From Rossellomorea aquimaris (GTDB taxonomy: Bacteria; Bacillota; Bacilli; Bacillales; Bacillaceae_B): a DNA stretch of 41,961 bases. Below, one piece after another: positions 10,255-18,122 of this stretch (the stretch's first letter is position 1; each line of letters begins with the position of its first letter). A program made the translations under genes and the position numbers. Below the pieces are notes generated by a model that worked only from the letters and a program-made list of their open reading frames with translations, searched no databases and was not told where the DNA came from. The DNA is taken from positions 1-41,961 of the forward strand of contig NZ_QNRJ01000027.1 of NCBI RefSeq assembly GCF_003315075.1. The letters are read 5' to 3'.

Positions 10255-12021
10255 ATGACAAAAAGAACAGCGTATTGCGGAGATATCACAGAATCATTCA
10301 TCGGTGAAAAAATTACGATTAAAGGCTGGGTACAAAAGAGAAGGGACCTGGGTGGATTAATCTTCATCGACCTTCGTGACAGAGAGGGAATCGTACAAGT
10401 CGTCTTTAATCCGGATTTATCGGGAGAAGCCCTCGCCCTTGCGGAGAAAATCCGTAATGAGTATGTACTTAGTGTGACGGGTACTGTCGTCGCAAGAGGA
10501 GAAGGAACGGTCAACCCGAACCTGAAAACGGGGAAAGTGGAAATTCATGTAGAAGAGGTTCAAATCATTAATGAAGCGAAGACCCCTCCTTTCATGATCG
10601 ATGATCAAATGGAAGTGTCGGATGATGTCCGCTTGAAGTACCGTTACGTAGATCTTCGCCGACCAGCGATGATGGAAACGTTGAGAATGCGTCATAATTT
10701 GACGACATCGTTCCGTACCTTCTTAAACGAAAATGGATTCCTGGATGTGGAAACACCGATTTTAACAAAGAGTACGCCTGAAGGTGCCCGTGATTACTTA
10801 GTGCCAAGCCGTGTTCACCAAGGTGAATTCTACGCGCTGCCACAATCACCGCAAATCTTCAAGCAATTGCTGATGGTATCCGGTTTCGACCGCTATTACC
10901 AAATTGCACGCTGTTTCCGTGACGAAGATCTTCGAGCGGATCGTCAGCCGGAATTCACTCAGATTGATATGGAAATGAGTTTCATGGACACAGAACAAAT
11001 CATTTCCCTTGTAGAAGACATGATGAAGAAACTGATGAATGATGTGAAAGACCTGAATGTTCAATTACCATTCCAAAGAATGACGTATGATGATGCCATG
11101 AGTCGTTACGGATCGGACAAACCGGATACGCGTTTTGGAATGGAACTGATCGATGTATCGGAAATCGTGAAGGAATCCGGATTTAAAGTATTCGCAGGCG
11201 CAGTAGCAAGCGGCGGGCAGGTGAAACTGATCAACGTAAAAGGCGGGGCTTCCCAGTATTCCCGTAAAGACATCGATGGTTTAACGGAATTTGTGGCCCG
11301 TTTCGGGGCAAAAGGTCTTGCCTGGTTAAAGGTAGAAGAAGAAGGCTTAAAAGGACCTATTTCCAAATTTGTGACAGAAGAGGACGCTGCGCAAATCTCT
11401 GCTTCAGCGAATGCAGAAGCGGGAGACCTATTGCTATTCGTGGCGGATAAAAAATCAGTAGTGGCAGATGCACTGGGTGCCCTTCGTATGAAATTAGGAA
11501 AAGAATTGAAGCTGATTGATGAAACAAAATTCAATTTCCTATGGGTGACCGACTGGCCGCTGCTTGAGTATGATGAAGGTGAGAACCGTTATTACGCTGC
11601 CCACCACCCGTTCACGATGCCGGTGAGAGAAGACCTGGAACGTTTCGAGACAGATCCTTCCTCGGTCCGTGCCGAAGCCTATGACCTTGTATTGAATGGA
11701 TACGAGCTTGGAGGGGGATCCCTTCGAATTTATGAGCGTGATATTCAAGAAAAGATGTTTAAAGTACTTGGTTTCTCAAAAGAAGAAGCAGAAAAGCAGT
11801 TTGGGTTCCTATTGGAAGCCTTTGAATATGGAACACCTCCACATGGCGGAATCGCCCTTGGTCTGGACCGTTTAGTGATGCTCCTTGCAGGACGCACAAA
11901 TCTCCGTGATACCATTGCGTTCCCTAAAACGGCAAGTGCAAGCTGTGTCTTGACGGATGCTCCTGGTGAAGTGAGTGAAGCTCAATTAAAAGAGTTATCC
12001 TTGTCGTTGGATGTAGAATAA
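10255..12021 (+). CDS. aspS: Aspartyl-tRNA synthetase
   Basis: Charges tRNA-Asp. The 588-residue bacterial-type enzyme has an N-terminal OB-fold anticodon domain (residues about 1-110), class II motif 2 ([19 protein letters not shown]), the inserted GAD domain in the middle and motif 3 ([15 protein letters not shown]). The bacterial length, with the GAD insertion, separates it from archaeal or AsnRS-like forms. ATG follows AAGGAGGAGAACAAG. It is cotranscribed with hisS. The 6S RNA promoter begins about 27 bases after the stop. Confidence 0.97.
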   Translation: MTKRTAYCGDITESFIGEKITIKGWVQKRRDLGGLIFIDLRDREGIVQVVFNPDLSGEALALAEKIRNEYVLSVTGTVVARGEGTVNPNLKTGKVEIHVEEVQIINEAKTPPFMIDDQMEVSDDVRLKYRYVDLRRPAMMETLRMRHNLTTSFRTFLNENGFLDVETPILTKSTPEGARDYLVPSRVHQGEFYALPQSPQIFKQLLMVSGFDRYYQIARCFRDEDLRADRQPEFTQIDMEMSFMDTEQIISLVEDMMKKLMNDVKDLNVQLPFQRMTYDDAMSRYGSDKPDTRFGMELIDVSEIVKESGFKVFAGAVASGGQVKLINVKGGASQYSRKDIDGLTEFVARFGAKGLAWLKVEEEGLKGPISKFVTEEDAAQISASANAEAGDLLLFVADKKSVVADALGALRMKLGKELKLIDETKFNFLWVTDWPLLEYDEGENRYYAAHHPFTMPVREDLERFETDPSSVRAEAYDLVLNGYELGGGSLRIYERDIQEKMFKVLGFSKEEAEKQFGFLLEAFEYGTPPHGGIALGLDRLVMLLAGRTNLRDTIAFPKTASASCVLTDAPGEVSEAQLKELSLSLDVE

Positions 12022-12047
12022 TGTAAATAAGTTCCGGGGGTCATTCG

Positions 12048-12076
12048 TTGAAATCATCAAGGTGATATGATATTAT
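12048..12076 (+). promoter_or_regulatory. SigA promoter of 6S RNA
   Basis: TTGAAA (12048-12053), a 17-base spacer and TATTAT (12071-12076). The start would fall near 12083, a few bases ahead of the 6S closing stem, matching a short 5' precursor. Confidence 0.75.
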
Positions 12077-12087
12077 TTAAACAATCA

Positions 12088-12284
12088 CAAACGAGTCCTG
12101 ATGTGTGCGACGTTTTTACCTAACAGTTTTGACCGAACACTTCAAACTTCGGGAGCTTGACGTTTCTACTAGGCGTTCATGCCTCATGCCGAGGACTAAC
12201 AAATAGTGGAATAAAGCACCCACCTGCCGAGAGCGGGTTCAAAACGAAGGAAATGATGGCGACGGCACGATTGGGACTCGTCCA
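12088..12284 (+). ncRNA. ssrSA: 6S RNA (6S-1/BsrA type)
   Basis: 6S RNA imitates an open promoter and binds the SigA RNA polymerase holoenzyme, damping transcription in stationary phase. The 5' part (GAGTCCTGATGTGTGCGACG) carries the opening I recall for Bacillus 6S-1. The ends close a perfect stem, ACGAGTCC at 12091-12098 with GGACTCGT at 12274-12281, with a long rod-like interior of about 180 bases and no coding frame. It lies between aspS and tcdA, the place of ssrSA in B. subtilis as I remember it. End points are estimates. Confidence 0.88.
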
Positions 12285-12319
12285 AACATGATTTTAAATG
12301 AAGATCCCATAGAATGAAG

Positions 12320-12349
12320 AGTCAGGCTGAAAATGGCCTGGCTTTTTTT
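12320..12349 (+). terminator. Terminator after 6S RNA
   Basis: AGTCAGGC pairs with GCCTGGCT (one G-U pair) around an 8-base loop, followed by seven Ts. It ends the 6S transcript, which would then be trimmed at its 3' end. Confidence 0.8.
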
Positions 12350-12406
12350 GTTGAGGCTAAACCTTCTCTTAATAGGGTATACGAAGTGGAAGGGCAACAT
12401 TTCATA

Positions 12407-12435
12407 TTGATTTTCGTTCCGGTATCCTTTATTCT
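12407..12435 (+). promoter_or_regulatory. Candidate SigA promoter of tcdA
   Basis: TTGATT (12407-12412), a 17-base spacer and TATTCT (12430-12435), about 46 bases before the chosen start. Confidence 0.55.
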
Positions 12436-12481
12436 AATTCAGTATAAACCTAGTTGAATACTTATAATGGAGTTGATTATT

Positions 12482-13246
12482 TTGCTACACCAGTTTTCAC
12501 GAAATGAACTAGCGATCGGTAAGGAAGGTCTTCAAACCCTTAAGAATAGTACGGTGGCGGTACTTGGAATCGGGGGAGTGGGATCCTTTGCAGCCGAAGC
12601 TTTAGCCAGATCAGGTGTAGGCCGTCTTGTGTTAGTGGATAAAGATGATGTGGATATTACAAACGTGAATCGTCAAGTTCATGCATTGCTTTCTACAGTA
12701 GGTCAGCCGAAAGTCGATCTGATGAAAGACCGCATCAAGGATATTAATCCGGACTGTGAAGTCATTGCCTTAAAGATGTTCTACACGGAAGAAACCTACG
12801 AAGAATTCTTCAATCAAGGATTGGATTACGTCATAGATGCTTCTGATACGATCTCGTACAAAATACATTTAATGAAAGAATGTCTAAAACGCGATATTCC
12901 ATTGATCGCAAGCATGGGAGCGGCGAATAAAACCGATCCGACACGTTTCAAAATTGCGGATATCAGCAAGACTCACACGGATCCGATCGCAAAGGTGATC
13001 CGGACACGCCTGAAAAAAGAAGGCATTAAAAAAGGCGTGACTGTTGTTTTCTCTGATGAGAGTCCCATCGTCATCCGTGAAGAAATCAGAAAAGAAGTAG
13101 GGAATGATGATGCGAAGATTCGTAAAGCGCAGCTTCCTCCATCTTCAAACGCATTTGTCCCATCGGTTGCAGGTCTTGTTGCGGCCAGTCATGTGATGAA
13201 CGAGCTGTTAAAGCATATTGAAATCAAGAGAGTGAAAGACAAATAA
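12482..13246 (+). CDS. tcdA: tRNA threonylcarbamoyladenosine dehydratase
   Basis: An E1-like enzyme that, using ATP, cyclises the t6A37 base of ANN-decoding tRNAs to the hydantoin form ct6A. The 254-residue protein has the ThiF/MoeB nucleotide-binding motif GIGGVGSFAAEALARSG (about residues 29-45) and DKDDVDITNVNRQ. The start is TTG 12482, giving MLHQFSRNELAIGK, which agrees with the family N terminus. The in-frame ATG 15 bases upstream overlaps the TGGAG ribosome binding site and would add MELII. It has its own promoter and terminator. It is YrvM in older naming. Confidence 0.92.
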   Translation: MLHQFSRNELAIGKEGLQTLKNSTVAVLGIGGVGSFAAEALARSGVGRLVLVDKDDVDITNVNRQVHALLSTVGQPKVDLMKDRIKDINPDCEVIALKMFYTEETYEEFFNQGLDYVIDASDTISYKIHLMKECLKRDIPLIASMGAANKTDPTRFKIADISKTHTDPIAKVIRTRLKKEGIKKGVTVVFSDESPIVIREEIRKEVGNDDAKIRKAQLPPSSNAFVPSVAGLVAASHVMNELLKHIEIKRVKDK

Positions 13247-13261
13247 AGGTTGTGCAATGGT

Positions 13262-13297
13262 AAGGGCTGGATCCACTTTCGGATTCAGTCCTTTTTC
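13262..13297 (+). terminator. Terminator after tcdA
   Basis: AAGGGCTGGATCC pairs with GGATTCAGTCCTT around ACTTTC, followed by TTTC. Confidence 0.75.
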
Positions 13298-13385
13298 TAT
13301 GCTCTATACAGCATGGTGAATTCTCTATCCAGCTCGCTGTACATATTTATGAAAACTAATTCCATTAATTAGGTGAAAAAAGGTA

Positions 13386-13415
13386 TTGACGGTATAATGT
13401 GTCATAGTGTACTAT
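13386..13415 (+). promoter_or_regulatory. Promoter of the ABC/GntR operon
   Basis: TTGACG (13386-13391) and TACTAT (13410-13415) with an 18-base spacer. A TATAAT-like string lies inside the spacer at 13393 but has no matching -35. The -10 box sits within a large palindrome, which would let a bound repressor block polymerase. Confidence 0.6.
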
Positions 13416-13440
13416 CTAACTAGAACACTAAAACACATTA
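13395..13440 (+). promoter_or_regulatory. Nested 46-bp palindrome, likely operator for the GntR regulator
   Basis: Two inverted-repeat pairs share one centre at 13417.5: outer TAATGTGT (13395-13402) with ACACATTA (13433-13440), and inner TAGTGT (13405-13410) with ACACTA (13425-13430). The inner AGTGT-N-ACACT pattern is like the YtrA-family operator I remember from B. subtilis (AGTGTA...TACACT). The site covers the -10 region and ends 15 bases before the first gene. Autoregulation by the GntR protein at 14239 is inferred. Confidence 0.7.
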
Positions 13441-13455
13441 TGAAGGAGTGCAAGT

Positions 13456-14235
13456 ATGAACGCTTTTAAAGGTCTTCTTTGGAAAGACTTCAAAACCTCC
13501 AAGGTTTGGTTCTATGGCTGGATTGCCATTATTTTTCTGATATACATCATCGGAATGGTGATCGGAAACTTCGTCAACGAGCCTATAATCGTTCAAATAT
13601 TCATTATCATGATCGGTGTGTTTCATATTGCGTTTCTGCCGGGTATTGTCGTCTCCATGCTTCGATTAGAAGGAAAGACGCAACTTTGGCTCCATAGTCC
13701 TAATAGTGGATTTATGCTTTTGTTGCCGAAACTGATCATTGCCTTTATATACTCTACGGTCTCCCTTCTAATAGTGGATCTTTTAGGTGTGATCACCATG
13801 GCAGTCTTCCCAGAAGACTCTATTTTTTCCTATTGGCCAATCAAAGAAGGTATCTTATTTAATCTAGGAGTAACAGTAGTTGGCCTATATTTTTCCGGGT
13901 GGACGATTTTCTTGTGGACTTTCTACCACTCACTTTCAAAGTACCCATCCATCAAGAGTATACGATGGATCTTTGTAGCTGGTTTTATCATTGTGTATCA
14001 AAGTGTTGTCGCCTTTCTTATGAGCATTGAATGGGTGGAAAGATTCCTCTTCGATACGTTTACAGTTGAAGTGAGTTCGGGCGTCTTCTTCTCGGTTGGT
14101 TCTAACGAGGCGAATGCCGGTTTTGACCCTGAAATGATCCTGCTGCCCTTGCTGCCGTTGGTATTTGAAGGCATGGTCATGATGATCGTATTTATCATTG
14201 CCTGCTGGCTATTAGATCGTAAGGTTGAGGTGTAA
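13456..14235 (+). CDS. Predicted ABC transporter permease, six-helix membrane protein
   Basis: A 259-residue integral membrane protein with about six hydrophobic segments (roughly residues 19-40, 47-70, 90-115, 130-155, 170-190 and 230-255). It opens with MNAFKGLLWKDFKTSK, the short cytoplasmic start seen in ABC-2 type permeases of YtrC/YtrD-like systems. The substrate is unknown. ATG follows GAAGGAGTGCAAGT. It is the first gene of an operon with a GntR regulator 3 bases downstream and an ATPase after that, which supports the permease role more than its own sequence does. Confidence 0.7.
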   Translation: MNAFKGLLWKDFKTSKVWFYGWIAIIFLIYIIGMVIGNFVNEPIIVQIFIIMIGVFHIAFLPGIVVSMLRLEGKTQLWLHSPNSGFMLLLPKLIIAFIYSTVSLLIVDLLGVITMAVFPEDSIFSYWPIKEGILFNLGVTVVGLYFSGWTIFLWTFYHSLSKYPSIKSIRWIFVAGFIIVYQSVVAFLMSIEWVERFLFDTFTVEVSSGVFFSVGSNEANAGFDPEMILLPLLPLVFEGMVMMIVFIIACWLLDRKVEV

Positions 14236-14238
14236 GCC

Positions 14239-14613
14239 ATGACAGAAGAATATACATCTTCCAAGCCGATATACCTCCAAATAGCTGATCGAATCATACG
14301 GGAGATTGTAAGAAAAGAATTATCTCCCGGGGACAAACTGCCTTCTGTCCGGGAAATGGCCGTTCAATCCGGGGTGAATCCTAATACCATTCAGCGTACG
14401 TATAGCGAATTAGAGAGGATGGACATTGTGGAGACGAGGAGAGGGCAAGGAACATTTGTCACGGAAAAGGAAGAGGTTCTTTCTGTTTTGAATGAAAAGG
14501 TTCAAGAGGAAGTAATCGAGTTGTTCATTAAGAACATGAAAGAACTTGGGTTAACAAAAGAGCAAATGATAAAAGGCGTCGAGAGATATCTGGCCCAAAG
14601 AGGGGGGGAATAG
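14239..14613 (+). CDS. GntR-family (YtrA subfamily) transcriptional regulator
   Basis: A 124-residue repressor made of the winged-helix GntR DNA-binding domain (SKPIYLQIADRIIREI...PSVREMAVQSGVNPNTIQRTY, about residues 6-72) plus a short C-terminal helix region for dimerisation. The short length with no effector-binding domain is the mark of the YtrA subfamily, which controls adjacent ABC transporter genes. It lies 3 bases after the permease gene and 2 bases before the first ATPase gene. The nested palindrome at 13395-13440 is its probable operator. Confidence 0.9.
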   Translation: MTEEYTSSKPIYLQIADRIIREIVRKELSPGDKLPSVREMAVQSGVNPNTIQRTYSELERMDIVETRRGQGTFVTEKEEVLSVLNEKVQEEVIELFIKNMKELGLTKEQMIKGVERYLAQRGGE

Positions 14614-14615
14614 GA

Positions 14616-15326
14616 TTGGTTGTGAAATTTGAAGATGTGACCAAAAAATATGGTAATGAATCGGCCTTGAAGAATACGTCGTTTCACTTCGAAAAGGGAA
14701 AGATTTACGGTCTGCTCGGTCCAAATGGCAGCGGGAAATCGACCACTTTGAAGATGATCGCGGGATTAGTCCTTCCTAATGCAGGTACAGTGACCATGAA
14801 CGGGAAGCCGATTACCCGGAAACGAGCCAGTGAAGTGGCTTATTTAACAGAGCTGGATATGTTTTATGAAGCATTCACCGTGGATGGGATGATCCGGTTT
14901 TACGCCTCTCAGTTCGCCGACTTTGATATACAGCGGGCACATGAGCTAGTGGGATTCATGGAACTGGACAGTAAGAAAAAAATCAAGCATTTATCAAAAG
15001 GGAATCGCGGCAGGTTGAAGCTTGTTCTTGCCCTGTCCCGAAATACAGAGGTCCTGCTCCTTGATGAACCATTCTCAGGATTGGATCCCATGGTAAGGGA
15101 CTCCATTGTCAAAGGTCTACTATCTTATATCGATTTCGGAAATCAAACCGTGATCATTGCAACCCATGAAATCGATGAGATTGAAGGGATCCTGGATGAA
15201 GCGTATATCATCCATGATGGTGAAATGAAAGGCCACTGTCAGGTAGAGGAGCTTAGAGAAATAGAAGGATTGTCTGTCCTGCAGTGGTTGAAACAAACAA
15301 CGAAAAAAGAAGGGAAGATGAAGTGA
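14616..15326 (+). CDS. ABC transporter ATP-binding protein (first of two)
   Basis: A 236-residue ATPase with Walker A GPNGSGKST (about residues 35-43), Walker B VLLLDEPFSGLDP and a switch His in IATHEIDEIEG. The signature is degenerate, LSKGN instead of LSGGQ. It resembles the YtrB-type subunits that pair with YtrA-linked permeases. The start is TTG 14616 in the track used here; GTG 14622 is nearly as good. It probably works with the membrane protein at 13456. The stop overlaps the next ATPase start as ATGA. Confidence 0.88.
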   Translation: MVVKFEDVTKKYGNESALKNTSFHFEKGKIYGLLGPNGSGKSTTLKMIAGLVLPNAGTVTMNGKPITRKRASEVAYLTELDMFYEAFTVDGMIRFYASQFADFDIQRAHELVGFMELDSKKKIKHLSKGNRGRLKLVLALSRNTEVLLLDEPFSGLDPMVRDSIVKGLLSYIDFGNQTVIIATHEIDEIEGILDEAYIIHDGEMKGHCQVEELREIEGLSVLQWLKQTTKKEGKMK

Positions 15327-16252
15327 TGAAGACGGTTGTGCAATTACAGGATGTCTCAAAAGTCATTAAAGGCAAGACCATTATCGATAATTTATCCTTT
15401 GACGTGTATGAAGGGGAAGTATTCGGTTTTCTCGGACCGAATGGAGCAGGAAAAACGACGACGATCCGAATGATAGTGGGACTGATGAATATTTCAAAAG
15501 GAGACGTCCTGATTTCGGGGAAAAGCATCAAAAAAGATTTCGAAGGTGCCATAAAGGATGTGGGTGCCATCGTTGAAAACCCGGAGCTCTATAAGTTCAT
15601 GTCCGGGTATCAGAACTTAAAGCATTTTGCCCGCATGCAAAGTGGAATCACCGATGAAAGAATGAAGGAAGTCATCGAACTGGTCGGATTAACAGACCGC
15701 ATCAATGATAAAGTGAAAACCTACTCCCTTGGGATGAGACAGCGCTTGGGTCTGGCGCAATGTCTGCTCCATAAACCGAAGCTCCTCATACTCGATGAGC
15801 CTACAAATGGTCTGGATCCTGCCGGTATCCGCGAAATTCGTGCGTATATCAGAAAGCTTGCCCAGGAAGAGGGTATGGCGGTCATCGTATCCAGTCACTT
15901 ATTATCTGAAATGGAAATGATGTGCGATCGAATCGGGATCATCCAATCCGGGAAGCTTGTGGATGTACAGCAGGTACGTGATTTCATTGAAGGTTCCGAA
16001 CAGGTCTACCATTTTGAGGTGAATGATGCAGAAAAGATCAAGGCGGTACTCAAGAAGTTCGATCCGGGAATCAAATATGAAACGAAGGGTTCGGAGGTCC
16101 AGGTCGCTTTAACGAAGGAACAAGTACCGAATGTCATTCGGGCACTTGTGGATGCAAATGTTCAAATCTTTAGTGTCATGCCGATTGCCAAGACACTGGA
16201 AGATCGATTCTTGGAAATCACGAATGAAAAAGGAGAGGTCGTGCATGCTTAG
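15326..16252 (+). CDS. ABC transporter ATP-binding protein (second, BcrA/YxlF-like)
   Basis: A 308-residue ATPase with Walker A GPNGAGKTT, a signature YSLGMRQRLGL, Walker B LLILDEPTNGLDP and the extended C-terminal region common in BcrA/NatA-type exporters for bacitracin-like peptides or lantibiotics. An upstream GTG would add 14 residues inside the previous gene; the ATG at 15326 overlaps the preceding stop by one base and begins MKTVVQLQDVSK, a normal family start. It ends by overlapping the permease gene at 16245 by 8 bases, so the two form one unit. The substrate cannot be told from sequence. Confidence 0.9.
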   Translation: MKTVVQLQDVSKVIKGKTIIDNLSFDVYEGEVFGFLGPNGAGKTTTIRMIVGLMNISKGDVLISGKSIKKDFEGAIKDVGAIVENPELYKFMSGYQNLKHFARMQSGITDERMKEVIELVGLTDRINDKVKTYSLGMRQRLGLAQCLLHKPKLLILDEPTNGLDPAGIREIRAYIRKLAQEEGMAVIVSSHLLSEMEMMCDRIGIIQSGKLVDVQQVRDFIEGSEQVYHFEVNDAEKIKAVLKKFDPGIKYETKGSEVQVALTKEQVPNVIRALVDANVQIFSVMPIAKTLEDRFLEITNEKGEVVHA

Positions 16253-17195
16253 TCTCATTAGAAATGAATGGACAAAAATATTTAAACGGGTCGGAACGTA
16301 TGTGATGCTCGGATTGCTTATTCTGATTATTGGGGTGACAGCCGCTTTTACGAAGTATGATGACGGGAAAGCAAAGGAATCGGAAAACTGGAAGCAGGAA
16401 CTCACAGCACAAGTGGAAGCAGATAAACAAATGTTGTCGGAAAATCCAAATATGAACAAATTCATAGAGAAAGACACTGAACGAAGAATTGCTCTAAATG
16501 AATATCGTATTGAAAATGACATTCAGCCAAAAGCGAAAGAAACGGTTTGGACGTTTGTTGAAACGAATGCCTTTTCCGTACTTGTAGTCGGTCTGTTTGC
16601 CATCATTGTGGCAGCGGGAATTGTCGCAAGTGAGTTCAGCTGGGGTACGATCAAGCTTTTGCTCATTCGTCCCATTTCTAGAACAAAGATCCTTCTATCG
16701 AAGTATTTCACCGTCATCTTATATGGAATGAGCATGCTGCTTATATTATTCGTCGTATCGTTCCTGATCGGCCTCCTATTATTTGGTGGAACAGATCAGT
16801 CGACCCACCTGGCGTATGTGGATGGGAAGGTAGTCGAACAGAACATTGTCGGGTACTTGATCAAAACCTACTTATTGAAAACCATTGATGTCGTGATGAT
16901 GGCTACAATGGCCTTCATGATTTCAACTGTGTTCAGAAGCAGCTCACTGGCTATCGGAATCTCCTTGTTTCTATTATTTGTGGGGGCGAATGCAACAAGC
17001 CTGCTCGCTCTTCGATTTGATTGGGCAAAATTCAGTCTGTTCGCCAACACGGATCTGACTCAATACACAGGTTTCACACCACCGCTAGTGGACGGCATGA
17101 CCATGGGCTTCTCCATCACCATGCTCATCATCTACTTCATCATCTTCCAACTGCTGGCCTTTATCGTCTTTAATAAAAGGGATGTGGCGGCATAG
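16245..17195 (+). CDS. ABC-2 type permease partner of the second ATPase
   Basis: A 316-residue membrane protein. A first helix (about residues 18-40) is followed by a charged extracytoplasmic loop of roughly 80 residues, then five more helices. This one-helix, large-loop, five-helix plan is common in ABC-2 permeases. A longer reading from 16131 would overlap the ATPase gene by more than 100 bases; the ATG at 16245 has AAAAAGGAGAGG at the right distance and gives MLSLIRNEWTKIFKR, a typical permease N terminus. It ends the operon before a bidirectional terminator. Confidence 0.87.
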   Translation: MLSLIRNEWTKIFKRVGTYVMLGLLILIIGVTAAFTKYDDGKAKESENWKQELTAQVEADKQMLSENPNMNKFIEKDTERRIALNEYRIENDIQPKAKETVWTFVETNAFSVLVVGLFAIIVAAGIVASEFSWGTIKLLLIRPISRTKILLSKYFTVILYGMSMLLILFVVSFLIGLLLFGGTDQSTHLAYVDGKVVEQNIVGYLIKTYLLKTIDVVMMATMAFMISTVFRSSSLAIGISLFLLFVGANATSLLALRFDWAKFSLFANTDLTQYTGFTPPLVDGMTMGFSITMLIIYFIIFQLLAFIVFNKRDVAA

Positions 17196-17223
17196 CCGTA
17201 GCTGGACAACTAAATAGAAAACA

Positions 17224-17257
17224 AAAAGTGACGGACTCATCAGAGTTCGTCACTTTT
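17224..17257. terminator. Bidirectional terminator between the ABC operon and tgl
   Basis: AAAAGTGACGGACTC pairs with GAGTTCGTCACTTTT around ATCA. T-runs exist on both strands. The right arm overlaps the stop codon of tgl. Confidence 0.8.
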
Positions 17258-17975
17258 ATGCATACCGGTATAAATCTGCGAACTTCAAACGTGTGACTTG
17301 TTGAAGGAGAAAGGCTGGTTCGGTGGCATCTTTTTTTCGAAGAGTATTTAAAGCTTCTATCATTTCATCATGAGTCATGATTCCGACTCCGTGACCAAAA
17401 TACTGGTCCTCTTTTAAAAACACCGAATTTTCCCCCATCCATATAGGATCGTCATAGTCGGGATTAGAGAAGTAGTATACATCCCCTGGAATATAGTCCA
17501 CTCCTTCATAGGTGACCATGCCCATATCATCGTCATAATTGTGACCCCACACTAAAAGGGGGGAGAACAGCTGATTGAAATAAGAAGTCCTGATCATATC
17601 AAGGATGGATTTATAGTATATGAGCACAATGCTGGTGACGCATTCGAAGCTATAGGCAGAGCTATTTGTGAAAATATCTTCAATGGCCTCTGATGGAAGC
17701 TTCGAGTCGCGAAGTCTATATCCGTATGGGGTCTTGATCCAAAAAGTAGAGTTGAAATAAGAGTGTTCAAATGCAGCGAATTTGGCGTCACCTTCATCCA
17801 TGCTCCTTGCATTGACAATGAATCGTTCCCGCATCTTCAACTCAAATCGGAGCTCACCTAAGTTACGGTAACGATACTCCGTAGGACTGCTTTCCAGCGC
17901 TTTAACGATGTTTTCTTCTACAGGTGATAGATTCGTCAACCCATTACTTGACAATCCATTTTCAATGATAATCAA
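17256..17975 (-). CDS. tgl: Protein-glutamine gamma-glutamyltransferase (spore coat transglutaminase)
   Basis: Cross-links spore coat proteins through glutamine-lysine isopeptide bonds during late sporulation. The 239-residue protein aligns with what I remember of B. subtilis Tgl along its length. The active-site region is FECVTSIVLIYY, with E111 and C112, and GENSVFL (E182) and YFGHGVGI (H195) complete the expected catalytic set. The start is TTG 17975, giving MIIIENG: the GGAGG lies 8 bases upstream of it, while ATG 17984 is only one base or so from the same site. A CATACATTA string upstream fits a SigK -10 box. Confidence 0.88.
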   Translation of the reverse strand: MIIIENGLSSNGLTNLSPVEENIVKALESSPTEYRYRNLGELRFELKMRERFIVNARSMDEGDAKFAAFEHSYFNSTFWIKTPYGYRLRDSKLPSEAIEDIFTNSSAYSFECVTSIVLIYYKSILDMIRTSYFNQLFSPLLVWGHNYDDDMGMVTYEGVDYIPGDVYYFSNPDYDDPIWMGENSVFLKEDQYFGHGVGIMTHDEMIEALNTLRKKDATEPAFLLQQVTRLKFADLYRYA

Positions 17976-18000
17976 TCCATACACCTCCAGGCCTTTTTAC

Positions 18001-18028
18001 TAATGTATGATAGGTTGGAGAGAAATGG
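18001..18028 (-). promoter_or_regulatory. Candidate SigK promoter of tgl
   Basis: Read on the minus strand, CATACATTA (18009-18001) matches the SigK -10 pattern CATANNNTA. The -35 position 16 bases upstream reads CCA, only a partial match to the AC-containing consensus. Mother-cell control agrees with the gene's role. Confidence 0.45.
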
Positions 18029-18063
18029 CATTGACACATTAAAAAAGTCCTTATTCCTAAAAT

Positions 18064-18102
18064 AAACCTGCCTAAAAGTCAGAATCCCTTTTCGGCAGGT
18101 TT
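18064..18102 (-). terminator. Possible terminator after rarA
   Basis: AAACCTGCC (18064-18072) pairs with GGCAGGTTT (18094-18102) around a 21-base loop. On the minus strand it is followed by ATTTTAGG, so the T-run is weak. Confidence 0.45.
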
Positions 18103-18122
18103 GTATATTGATGACATTTCAT

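Noticed and set aside
16131..16244. Extension of the last permease frame into the ATPase gene
   Set aside because: Overlaps the ATPase coding region; the extra residues are not a membrane protein start, and a good RBS precedes 16245.
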